Source of the DNA: Prostheceraeus crozeri
Lineage: Eukaryota; Platyhelminthes; Polycladida; Euryleptidae
NCBI GenBank assembly: GCA_907163375.1
Contig: CAJQUW010006150.1
Span: 1 to 64,000 of the forward strand
DNA: 64,000 nucleotides
Direction: 5' to 3'
Position numbers and translations under genes: made by a program. Shown here in pieces: positions 22,721 through 32,405 of this stretch. Position 1 is the first letter of the stretch. The number at the start of each line of letters is the position of its first letter. Below the pieces are notes generated by a model. That model did not search any database, was not told the DNA's origin, and saw only the letters and a program-made list of their open reading frames with translations.

Positions 22721-23449
22721 ATGGAAGAAACAAAAGTGGAAGGAACTTCAGAAATGGAAGGAACCTCAAGAATATATCCTTCGTTATCATATGAACGTAG
22801 TTCTACTTTAATGGACATTGAAAAGATTAACATTGAAAAAATGAATAAAGAAAAACACAAAGATAGAGTTAGGTATATGAAAGATAAGGAATCACAATTA
22901 TTATTAAGATTAGAGCATTATAAAAAATTAAGAAAGAGATGGACTAAAGTTAAGAATGTAACACAAGGAATTGGCATATTCTTTACAATAAGTTTGGGTG
23001 CTTTAACAATTGTTATATCTTCAGGTGTTTTAGTAATTCCAGTAGTTGCTACAGCTTTAACAGGTACGGGTGTTTTTGCAACTTCACTTGTTACAATGTT
23101 AGATAAATCTTTAATAACTAAGAAACGAAAATCATTAAAAACTAAGCATTTACATATTAAAGAAGTCTATGATAAACTACATTACTACTTTCAAAGAGTA
23201 TGTGATGATAATGTTATTACGTTAGATGAGATTGAAAAATTTGATCAAATAGCTAATGAAGTAAATCAAATATCATTTCAATTACAGTCAGAAAAAGTTG
23301 ATGATAAGAATAAACAGGATGGCAAAATTTCGAGTGATGGTAAAATTTCTAATGAAGAAAATGACAAAATTTTTTTAGAAGAGCTAAAAACTTTAAGCGA
23401 AAATTTAAGCAAAACTTTATTAAACAAAACTTTATTAAACAAAACTTAA
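22721..23449 (+). CDS. Polinton membrane protein, about 242 aa, unknown function
   Basis: I chose the ATG at 22721 because it sits in the T-rich, TTTAAAAATG start context shared by the element's genes. The frame is open further upstream, into the terminal repeat, without another ATG. The charged N-terminal 75 residues end in a Lys/Arg-rich helix. Two adjacent hydrophobic segments follow (around residues 80-125; FFTISLGALTIVISSGVLVI, then a Gly/Thr-rich VVATALTGTGVFATSLV), then a charged helical tail. The last residues come from a 15-bp tandem repeat (LLNKT units). A membrane-anchored or membrane-perturbing virion or host-interaction protein is plausible, but no family is recognised. It is the outermost left gene. 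Confidence 0.7.
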   Translation: MEETKVEGTSEMEGTSRIYPSLSYERSSTLMDIEKINIEKMNKEKHKDRVRYMKDKESQLLLRLEHYKKLRKRWTKVKNVTQGIGIFFTISLGALTIVISSGVLVIPVVATALTGTGVFATSLVTMLDKSLITKKRKSLKTKHLHIKEVYDKLHYYFQRVCDDNVITLDEIEKFDQIANEVNQISFQLQSEKVDDKNKQDGKISSDGKISNEENDKIFLEELKTLSENLSKTLLNKTLLNKT

Positions 23450-23485
23450 AACGAGAAAACTTTAACCGAGAAAACTTTAAACGAA
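23411..23485 (+). repeat. 15-bp tandem repeat at a gene end, five units
   Basis: Units of the form AAAACTTTATTAAAC start at 23411, 23426, 23441, 23456 and 23471; the later ones are diverged (AAAACTTTAACCGAG). The array spans the stop codon of the membrane protein gene, so the last residues of that protein are repeat-encoded. Confidence 0.8.
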
Positions 23486-23585
23486 AAGATGTCAAACAAC
23501 AAAGCAATAAAAAAATAATTTGTTCAGTAAAATGTTTTTGCTGTATTCCAATGTTACCACAAAATTCAAATATTATATTTTAAAA

Positions 23586-24407
23586 ATGGATAAAATTAGA
23601 GCTGATAATTTTAAAAGAATAAAACAATTAGAAGAGTTAATAAAACAAAGAAATATTATGAAAGAAAATCATCTTCAACATAGAATGATAAAAGCTGGTA
23701 TTCAATCTGATATGTTTGAAAAAATGCAGCAAACCGAGCAAGTAAAAACTGATTTTGAGAAAACTATGAAACCATTTAAAACTCTTGAAAAAGAAAGTAC
23801 AAATAATGATAAACAAATTGATATAACAGATCCAGAGCACAAAACTGTATTAGATGACTATGGATTACTAGAATCAAACATTAATAAGAAATTACCAAAA
23901 TCTATGCAATTTGAACATTCTATCTCATTTATAGATGGAAAAACAATACCTAGATTTTATCTCGGACAAAAAGAAATATTTCCACAACCTTTTCGAGGTA
24001 TAATTTTTTCACCAGATAAATCTCCTTTTAATTTATATAGAAATTTTGTTAATCTTTTAAGAGGAGCAGATTTAAATAATTATGCTGTAGAAGATCTCAT
24101 AAAATATAAAGCTATGTTAGACAGAGTTGGTGCAGTAAAATCTCTTAGACGTTATAAACAATTAGAAAATTTATTATCAACGGGAGTTAAAGTAGGGAAA
24201 GGTTTATCTGAAAAACAGAAAACTGAAACAACTGTATTTTTACCAGATGATCCACAAGAATTACTAAATAGATTAAATATTTTAATATCTGCAATAAAAG
24301 AAGGACATAATTCTAGTTTCAATGAAATTCATGCTATATTGAAAAGACTGTTAGAAAAGAAGATTCTAAATGAAGAGGATTATAAAAGTATAACCGGACA
24401 TCTCTGA
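23586..24407 (+). CDS. Conserved Polinton protein, 273 aa, unknown function
   Basis: The start is the ATG in ATTTTAAAAATGG at 23586, matching the start context of neighbouring genes. The N-terminal 80 residues form a charged coiled coil (KRIKQLEELIKQRN). The middle contains IFSPDKSPFNLYRNFVNLL, KYKAMLDRVGAVKSLRRYKQ and a basic stretch. The C-terminal 60 residues (PDDPQELLNRLNILISAIKE, then EIHAILKRLLEKK and EEDYKSI) resemble a helical module I recall at the C-terminus of uncharacterised proteins in many invertebrate Polintons. Its role is not known; a structural or scaffolding role is plausible given its place before the minor capsid gene. The frame looks whole. Confidence 0.7.
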   Translation: MDKIRADNFKRIKQLEELIKQRNIMKENHLQHRMIKAGIQSDMFEKMQQTEQVKTDFEKTMKPFKTLEKESTNNDKQIDITDPEHKTVLDDYGLLESNINKKLPKSMQFEHSISFIDGKTIPRFYLGQKEIFPQPFRGIIFSPDKSPFNLYRNFVNLLRGADLNNYAVEDLIKYKAMLDRVGAVKSLRRYKQLENLLSTGVKVGKGLSEKQKTETTVFLPDDPQELLNRLNILISAIKEGHNSSFNEIHAILKRLLEKKILNEEDYKSITGHL

Positions 24408-24416
24408 TGTCCTCCA

Positions 24417-24427
24417 GGGCTTCGCCC
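24417..24427. repeat. GC-rich single hairpin between Polinton genes
   Basis: GGGC/GCCC stem with loop TTC, directly after the stop of the preceding gene. Same half-element as at 22483 but inverted. It could also work as a 3-prime-end structure. Confidence 0.6.
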
Positions 24428-24512
24428 GTAGCTGAAATATGTTGTTGTTTTTAATTTTTTATAAAAAAAAATATTTCATAAAAAATATTTATTTAATTTT
24501 TTTAGTTTAAAA

Positions 24513-25300
24513 ATGTGTTCAGCAGATTTAGACAAAATTAATAATCATTTAGAAAATTTGACAGAGATTTTGGGTTCATCAAAATTTAGTACGACGTTAA
24601 AAATTATAACAACTACTTCATCACACACTTGTAATTTAGAACCCATTCTACATTTGGAACAAAATAAAAATTATCAAATTGCATTGACTAGTTTCTCTAC
24701 ATTTAACACTATTCAAAACGTTATCAAAGATGTGAATGATCAATTTAGATATTCTACTGATAAAGGTGAAACATGGAAAATATTAACTTTTCTTCCTGGT
24801 TGTTACGAAGTCGAATCAATATCAAATGAAATTAAGAGGCATTTAGGTATACCATTTAAAGATAAGAAACAATTACATTTTGCAGTTGAACCGGCAGTTA
24901 ATAAATTTTCTCTTACTTTAGACGAAAATCATCAAGTTGATTTTAATCATGATAGATCATTGTCAAAGCTATTAGGATTTAATAAACAAACCTATAGTCA
25001 AGGTTATCATTTAGGTGAGAAGATTCCAAAAATAACTGAAATAAATTCAATTGTTGTACATTGTGACATTATTGAAGGAGGATATATAATGGTAAATTAT
25101 CAAATTTAATATTCAGTTTTCCAGCTTTTACTGTACCCATTGGTTATAGATTAAATGTAATTCCACAAGCACTAATATATTTCCCTATTACAAGAAAAAC
25201 TATTAACAACATTAACATGAGAATCACTGATGAGAAAGGACAAGAAATAAATTTTGGAGGTGAAGAGATTATGATAGATCTTTTGGTTCGGGAGGTATAA
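24513..25300 (+). pseudogene. Polinton minor capsid (penton-like) protein gene
   Basis: The region starts at ATG in TTTAAAAATG. It reads LEPILHLEQNKNYQIALTSF, then KILTFLPGCYEVESI, SLSKLLGFNKQTY and IVVHCDIIEGG, with FTVPIGYRLNVIP downstream. From memory this order (L.P.I.L....YEIAL..F.T, then a P.G.YE...I segment, a LLGF turn, an I.V.C.I..G strand and a late P.GY.LN.IP strand) is that of the single-jelly-roll minor capsid protein of Polintons and adintoviruses, which would sit at virion five-fold vertices. It lies just before the packaging ATPase. The assignment rests on remembered family features. Confidence 0.6.
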
Positions 25301-25386
25301 ACTCCCACGCGAAGCTAGAGAAGTTTAATTTTCTTCTTCTTCTTTAAAAACAAAAATAAAATAAAAATAAATTTTTTTATTAAAAA

Positions 25387-26153
25387 ATGAGTGAAGTGCT
25401 ACCATTAAATAAAAAAAAACTTAAATTTAATCATCATCCAAATTTATCTAATAAAGTTTTGTCAGTTATTTGTGGAAGATCAGGTTGCGGAAAAACGTAT
25501 CTATTATTTAAAATTTTAACGACTCCAAATTTTTTGGATTATAACAATCTTATAATTTATACAACAACAGCAGAACAACCCGTCTATCAATTTTTAAAAT
25601 ATGGATTTGAAAATAATCTTAAAAAACAGCAATTGCTTCATTATTCAAAGAATATGAAAAATCTGAAGATGAAGAAGAAATAAGTACGTGGTGTGAAGAA
25701 GCAGCAAAAAATAATCAGTTAGTAGAATCTAATAAAAATAACCATATAAAGATACAATTAATAGATGATAGTGGTAATATGCAAGATCCTAGTAAACTAG
25801 ATAAAACAATGAAACATTGTGTAATTTTTGATGAGTGTGTTAATGATAGAAATCAGTCAGTTCAGAGAAATTATTTCACAAGAGGTAGACATAATAACTG
25901 TAGTGTATTTTATTTAACACAAAGTATGTATTCATTAGACGGAAGTGTTATTAGAAAGAATGCAAATATATTTATACTATTTGAAATAAATGCAAGAAAC
26001 TTAAGTGATTTGTTAAGAGATTTATGCGTAAGAAATAAAGATGAATTTAAACAATCGTGTAATAATGCTTGGTCAAAAGATTATGGCTTCATTACAATTA
26101 ATATTGATAAAAAAATTCATGAAAGAGTTATCGAACAATTGTTCTCTGACTGA
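25387..26153 (+). pseudogene. Polinton genome-packaging ATPase (FtsK/HerA, A32-like) gene
   Basis: The start context is TTAAAAAATG at 25387. Near the start, VICGRSGCGKTYLL is a Walker A P-loop; later, HCVIFDECVND is a Walker B strand. It is followed by NYFTRGRHNNCSVFYLTQSM, the arginine-bearing and sensor region typical of poxvirus A32-like packaging ATPases. These enzymes pump the genome into the capsid using ATP. The gene lies between the minor capsid gene and the convergent polymerase gene and ends 111 bp from the polymerase stop. Confidence 0.85.
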
Positions 26154-26264
26154 AAGTCGATAGAAAATATTTTTGCGGAGTGATAAAAATATACAAATAT
26201 AGTGTTACAATATTTTTTTTATTTTATATATATATCAAATTTGTCTATCTTAGAAATTAGAAAA
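26154..26264. other. Convergent intergenic gap in the Polinton
   Basis: A 111-bp AT-rich gap (TA runs near 26222-26235) between the ends of the ATPase and polymerase genes, which face each other. It would have to hold both 3-prime ends. Confidence 0.6.
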
Positions 26265-27734
26265 TTAAAAAGGTTCAGTAGTTATTCCATCAGGTAAAAT
26301 TTTTCTTTTATCATCAAATGGATCTAATGCTAATTTATGTTCTTCTTTTAAATACATGTTATGTTTTTTTGAATTAAGTCTATAATTACATGCTGTTTTT
26401 ATTTCATTATTAAATAATGCATTTTTATAATCTTGAAATGTTATTTGATTAGCCACTGATGCCTTTGAAATTCCTTTTAATGTTTTATGTGTTTTAATAT
26501 TATTAGTTGTATCATAACAATAACATTTAGATTTTAAAAATATAGCTTCTGTTATGAAATCTTCATTTCCTTCTAATTCATCTTTTACTTTACATAAATC
26601 AGAAGGATGAATGATATCTTTTATTTTATTAATTTCTTCATCAAGTGTAGAATTATACGGTATTGTTAATTCTAAGAAAATAGAATCGGTATCTGTAAAG
26701 TGTAATTTATAGTTTTTGCCATAAGCAGGTGCTAAATAATCATATATAAAACTATACATAAATAGTTTAGCTAATTCTAATATAGTGAAACCAATGAAAT
26801 TAAACTTATCATGTTTTACAATGCTTCTTCTTAGATGAACAGCACAAAGTTCATCACTGAATCTAGTAGTTCTTTTATATGTAGGTTTCCTTGTTAAATT
26901 TTGAAATCTATCTCTATCATAAACTATTTCAATATTTTGTCTATTACGCACATTTTCTAAAGTCTTACCATAAAATGCATTATTCATTAATTTGAAGAAA
27001 ACGTTTCCAAAATCATCTTTATTTCTTTTAGCTATTTTACGTTTTTCAATATTGAACTCTATATAATTTTTTAACCATTTAGATTTTCTATACTCTTGTT
27101 TTCGATGTATTTTGGTGAGAATCATGCCATGATCTAAATACCAATCTAGCATTCTTCCTTCAACAACATACTTTCCTTTATTACCTTGTGTTAACATAAG
27201 TTTTTTTGTTGGTCTGTATTTTTTCGGCATTATAGATTTTTGATAATCTGAAAAATCTTCTATATTGGGAATTTTGTTTTCTGGACAGAAAGGATAATAT
27301 TTTGTTGCGTCTTTTATATAATCAGGATATACTAAATCAACTTCATATACATAACCAAAATTATTTTCACCATCATATGTTCTTTGATAATCTAGAATAT
27401 TACACCATGTCATTTCACCTGTTGGTAATTCTTGTATCATGCAAGAAGAATATAAGCTATTAAAATCATAATATAACAAATAGTTTTCTCTCATGAATTC
27501 ATCAATTGCTTTTTCACGTTCTACTCCTTCTTGTTTCGTTCGAAAAATTTCTAATATCTTTTCTTTTTCTTCTGGAGATAAAGGTTTCATTATTCCATAT
27601 GTATGTGGATTTACTTTCTTATTATAACATTTAACATATCTATTTCCTAAAACTGATGAAACTCCACCTCTAATTCCAGATTCAAAAAATAATAATTTAT
27701 CATATGTATTTTCTTTATAATGTTTAAGTTTAAC

Positions 27735-27761
27735 GGACTTTGTCCTAGAGCCATCGGCTTG
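27735..27761. repeat. GC-rich double-hairpin mini-repeat inside the polymerase gene
   Basis: GGAC/GTCC stem with loop TTT, linker TAG, then AGCC/GGCT stem with loop ATC. Both stems differ from the reference copy by paired changes that keep pairing. In the gene it encodes ADGSRTKSV, related to TEGSRASPV elsewhere. Confidence 0.8.
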
Positions 27762-28483
27762 AACACCAGTATGTTTTAATCCTGCTAATAATGTTAAACC
27801 TGGTGTAGAATAACAATAACATGGATCTATTCCGTAATATTCTAAACACATGTCACGAAAGTTTTCGAAAAGATCAGCTAGTATTAATACATCTATCTGA
27901 AGATATTTCATTGTATAATCATACATTGTTTTACAATTTAACTCTCTCCAATTCTTTTCAGCTTCTGCATAGTCTTCGTCAGATAATTTTGATTGTTTTA
28001 ATGTTGATTTAAATTTATTTATTGGAGGAAGTTGTTCTTCTTCCATAATTTTATTCACAGAATTAAAATCAGTCTTCGACTGTGAACCACAGGTTTTATC
28101 TCCAGTTATGTACTCATACGGAAATATTCCTTTTAAAGGTTTTAAATTATATTTATTTAATATTTTACATTGTTCAGATTTCAAAGTTTTTCCCATAACA
28201 TCTAATAAATAAGGAGTAAAAAATCTAAATGCATCTAAAATTCTAATACAACCTAATTGCATTGAAAAATATTCTTCTTCTTGTTTACATAGTACATTTA
28301 TTTTTTGTTGTTGTAATTTTTCAGATGAAAATAAATCTTTCATTACTAGATGGAAATCATATTTAGAACCATTGTAGAAATATAAAGGAACAAAGTTATA
28401 TTTAAATTTATTAGCATTAAGATTACAAGAATTATGTGCTGCACCTCTATATAATCCATTTAGATGATCATGATCTTTTACCT

Positions 28484-28499
28484 TGACGGCAGAGCCGTC
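28484..28499. repeat. GC-rich hairpin inside the polymerase gene
   Basis: GACGGC/GCCGTC stem with loop AGA, read in the gene as SDGSAVK inside the HNH-like zinc region. It is probably a diverged half-element of the same family. Confidence 0.55.
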
Positions 28500-28845
28500 G
28501 CTTCGCCTATCAAGATATCTACCTCTGCCAGTTTTATATTTATTTGTAAAACCTTTTCCACAGTAATAACAATTTATTTCATCATAAAATTCTTTTCTTT
28601 CTTCATCCGTTAATGGTATCATTGGTTTATTTGTTTCAAGCAATTGTGAAAAACGTCCTTGTAATTCTTCTACTTTCTTTGTAAACATTTCTGAACTGTC
28701 TTCACCATAGTATTGTAAATATTCTGATTTAAATAATTCAGGATAATTTGAATGAATGTACATTCCCCAACATAATGGTTTTTGTTCAAATAAATATTTT
28801 TCTTTACTTTGTTCAGTTGAACTTTTTCCAGGTGCACTTTTTTCA

Positions 28846-28890
28846 GAATTATAATTTTCAGAATTATAATTTTCAGAATTATAATTTTCA
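28846..28890 (-). repeat. 15-bp tandem repeat in the polymerase gene, three units
   Basis: GAATTATAATTTTCA three times in a row, coding for repeated SENYN on the minus strand. It sits beside a decayed GC-rich mini-repeat (28896-28920, read as TESSSASP). Both lie in a linker just after exonuclease motif I. Confidence 0.85.
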
Positions 28891-30478
28891 GAATCGGGTG
28901 AAGCACTGGAACTTTCCGTTTGATTTTGTGTCATATTAACATTATATGCTTCAAAATCACAATAAATAGTAAAGGGTACTTTATTTTTAAAATACCATTT
29001 ATTATATTCTAAATAATCATCTTTAGGAAAAGTATTTTGAACTGCTTCGTTTTGTTGACAATTCTCCAAATGTCTATTCATTTCTTCTAAAGTTCTAAAA
29101 CTTGTCATACATTGAAGACAAGGAAAATTTGTATTATCTGAAGTTTTTGTAAATATAGAAACATCTTTACACAATATAAAATGACCCTGATAATATAATA
29201 TATTCGCTTGTGCTGGTTGTTTTGACTGTTCTAGTTTTTCAAATTTATCTTGATATATTTCATGTGTTTCATTAATTTCTTTTGCAAGATTAAATGTATT
29301 TTGATGATAATTTTGATTTAATATTTGTAGCTGATAAATATATTCTTTATCATATTGTTCTTTATATTGTTGTAGACATTTTCTTAAAGATTCATTTATT
29401 TTTTGATTGGTTTCATTTTCTTCATTATTTAATTTTTTATTATTTTCTTCATTTAATTTTTGAATCGTTTCTATCTTATTTTCATATTTATGGCCATATT
29501 CTTGTACTAATATTTTTGTTTGTTGTTGATAATCTGTTTTACATTTTTGTAAACTTTTATTTAAATTTTCTAATTTTTGTTGATATTCTGAAGATAAAGA
29601 TGAATATTTGTAATTATAATCATCAGTACGTCCTTTATAATTATTATGATTAATCATTATTGGTGATAATGTTTTAACAAGTTCAAATTTTTCAGTACAT
29701 ATTATATTTCCTTGGTAAAAAATATTATGATGCATGTAATTTCCCCTATCATTATATACTATTTCTGATTGACATAAATTTTTATTATTCAAATAAAATT
29801 TTTTTGAATCTGAGTAAAGTGGAGTAATTTTACCAATAGAAACATAATTCACATTTAATTCAAAAACATTTACTTCTATTAAATTTTTATTCTTTTTATG
29901 AAACTTTTTTAACCTATTATAATCATATGGAAATTCATCTAAGCCATCAGAAAGATCAAATTCATTTATGTATTCTTCTTTATTATAATGACTTAGTCTT
30001 TCTTTATGATATTCTGCAGGATGTAAATGTGCTATAATACTCCACAGAAAACAATAATCATCTTCATTTTTTATGTTGATTATTTGTGGTGAACTGAAAG
30101 GCAAAGGAACATAATTACCACCAGTATTATTTTTATATTTATCAATTACTATTTTCTTAGATAGTATTTTAACAAATCTCCAACCAGATTCACGTAACTG
30201 GGCTTCAATTATGCAATTTCTAATTTAAGTATCATTTGTTCAAATATGCGTTGTATATCATTTACATTATGAATTTCTTGTGAATTTGTAAAATGTCCTT
30301 GTATTATTTCTTCAGGAATTCCATCAGGTCCATTTTTTGTATAAAGTACTTCTACATTCATATAACATTTGAAAGATTTCTTAAATATATTATAAAAGTT
30401 TGTTAATACATTATAAAAAGTTTTATCGGTTTCATTATATTCAAAAGACTGATTAAATAAATATTTTATATCTGTTAC

Positions 30479-30504
30479 GGGCGAAGCCCTAGAACCTTCT
30501 GTTT
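30479..30504. repeat. GC-rich double-hairpin mini-repeat in the polymerase N-terminal region
   Basis: GGGC/GCCC (loop GAA), TAG, AACC/TGTT-type second stem with one mismatch. On the minus strand it reads TEGSRASPV. A second copy lies 99 bp to the right, in the same frame. Confidence 0.8.
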
Positions 30505-30577
30505 GTAAGGCTTCATCGGTTCGTTCAGCTTCATCAAATTCATCAGTATCGCTAAATAAATATCTTCCATCTGGTAC

Positions 30578-30603
30578 GGGCGAAGCCCTAGAACCTTCGG
30601 TTT
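30578..30603. repeat. GC-rich double-hairpin mini-repeat in the polymerase N-terminal region
   Basis: GGGC/GCCC (loop GAA), TAG, AACC/GGTT (loop TTC), read as TEGSRASPV. The 99-bp spacing to the copy at 30479 and similar flanks (YLF before or after each) suggest a local duplication that carried the mini-repeat. Confidence 0.8.
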
Positions 30604-30856
30604 GTATGGTCTCATCTTCACTATTAAAAACTTTTTTATATTCCGAATGTGAATAATCATCAAACATTTTTTTAACTTTTATATCAGTAGGCAATGTTTC
30701 TAGATAGTTTTTATAATTATTTAATTTTAATATATTTCCTTCATCAACTCGTTCTACATTTTGTAAATGCAATTTACTATTTAAATGAGATTGATAACTT
30801 CTTTTTGTTTGCAACTTTTTTTTACATAAGACACAATAAAACTTGGTATTTTCCAT

Positions 30857-31041
30857 TTTTTTATTTTTTTAGAGAAAATTTAAGAAAAAAATTTGTGTTT
30901 TAATTTTAGATATAAACATTCTAATATCAAGGACTTGAGTGTTATTTTATATTATTATATATTTCACGTTCTTTAGTTATTTTTTTCTTTATCACATTAA
31001 GTTTTATCATATTAAGTTTTATCATATTAAGTTTTATCTTA
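30857..31041. other. Polinton intergenic region
   Basis: AT-rich. It includes the upstream region of the polymerase gene (T/A runs at 30857-30890) and, at its right, the 15-bp repeat array that crosses the end of the next gene. Confidence 0.6.
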
Positions 31042-31065
31042 TTAAGTTTCATCATATAATGTTTT
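30991..31065 (-). repeat. 15-bp tandem repeat at a gene end, five units
   Basis: ATCATATTAAGTTTT and variants start at 30991, 31006, 31021, 31036 and 31051, crossing the stop codon of the minus-strand gene at 31042. Same period and same position relative to the gene end as the array at 23411-23485, but a different sequence. Confidence 0.85.
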
Positions 31066-32331
31066 ATCAAAAGATAATTTAAATTTATTTTCGCTAACTA
31101 TTGATTCATCATCATCATCATAAATTGTTTCTTCATCACCATCATAAATTGTTTCTTCATCATCATAAATTACACTTTTTGGTATAGGATGCCCTTCCAT
31201 GATAGGATACCATTCTCTTATTGGAATATCTAATTCTAAATTACATCTTTTATCTGATAATAATATAATAGAGAAAAATATTGGTCTTTGATCTCTTTTG
31301 GAAAATTTAATAACACCACCATAATCTGAATCACTTTTAGTTTTTGTTAAAGATGATAAAATTTTAAATTGATTAGATGTAAATCCTAATTTAAATTTTG
31401 TAGACCCGACACATAGTTGTCTAACAGTATCTTCAACTATACCATCATTATTATTTTCAATTGTAAGAAAATGAAATTTAGATAAATTTTTATAATTACT
31501 AATATTTTTATAATCTTTTTTACCATTTACACCTTTTTCAGATGTTACAGAATCATCATTATTATCATAAGATTCTTTAAGATCGGGCAAAGCCCTAGAA
31601 TCTTCGGTTCGTTTATTATGATAATGGTCATTGTTAATAGTATAAGGTGTTGACCACATATAAATTTTCTCTTGTTGAGCTAAACCATTTATATAAGATT
31701 TTAATAAATTAATATTTAAGTTGGAATATAATCCTATGTACGTATCATCATCATATCTTTGCGGCATTTCTAATGTTTCTTGTTTATAAATTGTGTCTCT
31801 ATAATAAACTTGACATAATAATTCTTCATTATGTTTTTTACTCTCTATGTGAATGTTATATTGATTTTGATCGTCAACAAATAATCTAATTTTTTCTTTC
31901 GAAAAAGATTTTAATTTTTTAACTAATTCTTTAATATTGATATAATTAATAATTTTAGTTTCTATCCAATCAGTATTACTAATTGGTAACACTGCTCTAA
32001 TAAATCCATAAACATTATTATGACCTATTATAACCATATTTTCTTTATTTAATTCAACATAAGCTACATCATTATATTTACTTACAATCTCCATAAATTT
32101 AATAAATGGATCCCCCGGAAATAAACAATAATTAGTTTCTATAGAAGGTAAACCTTTAGTCTGTTCTCTAAATATTTCGGCTTGTAATTGAAATAAAATA
32201 TTAACATCTATACATGGATTATTATTATTATTATTATCAAAACATTTATTTTCAAATCCCGTTGATCTCGTCGAATAAGAAGAACAGGATGATGCGGGCG
32301 AATATAATTTTTTTTAATTTGGATTTTCCAT
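31042..32331 (-). pseudogene. Polinton protein of unknown function, possible sliding-clamp-like fold
   Basis: The recognisable open part starts at ATG 32094, and related coding sequence with a matching start context continues to about 32331. The predicted protein alternates beta-strand-like and helical segments in two similar halves, each with a strand-rich end (KIRLFVDDQNQYNIHIES; GVIKFSKRDQRPIFFSIILL). That layout, with its place beside the polymerase, suggests a PCNA-like processivity factor. This is inference without a motif match. The C-terminus is acidic and repetitive (DDEETIYD units). A GC-rich mini-repeat lies within it at 31585-31609 in a variable linker. Divergent from the fibre-like gene, with which it shares a short upstream region. 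Confidence 0.45.
31585..31609. repeat. GC-rich double-hairpin mini-repeat in the clamp-like gene
   Basis: GGGC/GCCC stem with loop AAA, TAG linker, then AATC/GGTT-type second stem with loop TTC (a G-T pair replaces one pair). Read on the minus strand as TEDSRALP, in the same phase as the TEGSRASP copies. Confidence 0.8.
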
Positions 32332-32405
32332 TTTTTTATTTTTATTAGAAAAAATTTTATTTTTTATTTTTATTAGAAAAAATTTTACTTTTTTATTGTT
32401 AAAAA
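32332..32405. promoter_or_regulatory. Divergent promoter region of the Polinton
   Basis: A 74-bp stretch separates the starts of two divergent genes. It contains a direct duplication of TTTATTAGAAAAAATTTTA (32341 and 32369, period 28) and ends in the T-rich TTGTTAAAAAATG start context. Short AT-rich upstream regions like this precede most genes of the element. Role inferred from position. Confidence 0.5.

Larger units (their letters stand above)
26265..30856 (-). pseudogene. Polinton protein-primed family B DNA polymerase (pPolB) gene
   Basis: This is the replication enzyme, which uses a protein primer at the inverted-repeat ends. Reading leftward from 30856: a zinc finger FYCVLCKKKLQ...SHLNSKLH (30841-30765); SGWRFVK and INIKNEDDYCFLWSI, typical of Polinton polymerase N-terminal regions; a long charged coiled coil (about 29610-29220); a second zinc finger CLQCMTSF...HLENC (about 29120); exonuclease motifs YCDFEAYN (28960), YNGSKYD (28375) and YLQIDVLILAD (27905). 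An HNH-like zinc region (CYYCGK...DHDHLNGLYRGAAHNSCNL) lies at about 28570-28430. Polymerase motifs are DFNSLYSS (A, 27467), KLMNNAFYG (B, about 26985) and FTDTDSI (C, about 26700). The polymerase core is well preserved. The gene holds four or more GC-rich mini-repeats. Confidence 0.95.

Noticed and set aside
29294-29653. 119-codon plus-strand frame of hydrophobic residues
   Set aside because: Antisense shadow of the coiled-coil part of the polymerase gene; the Phe/Leu/Ile-rich text is the complement of Lys/Gln/Asn codons.
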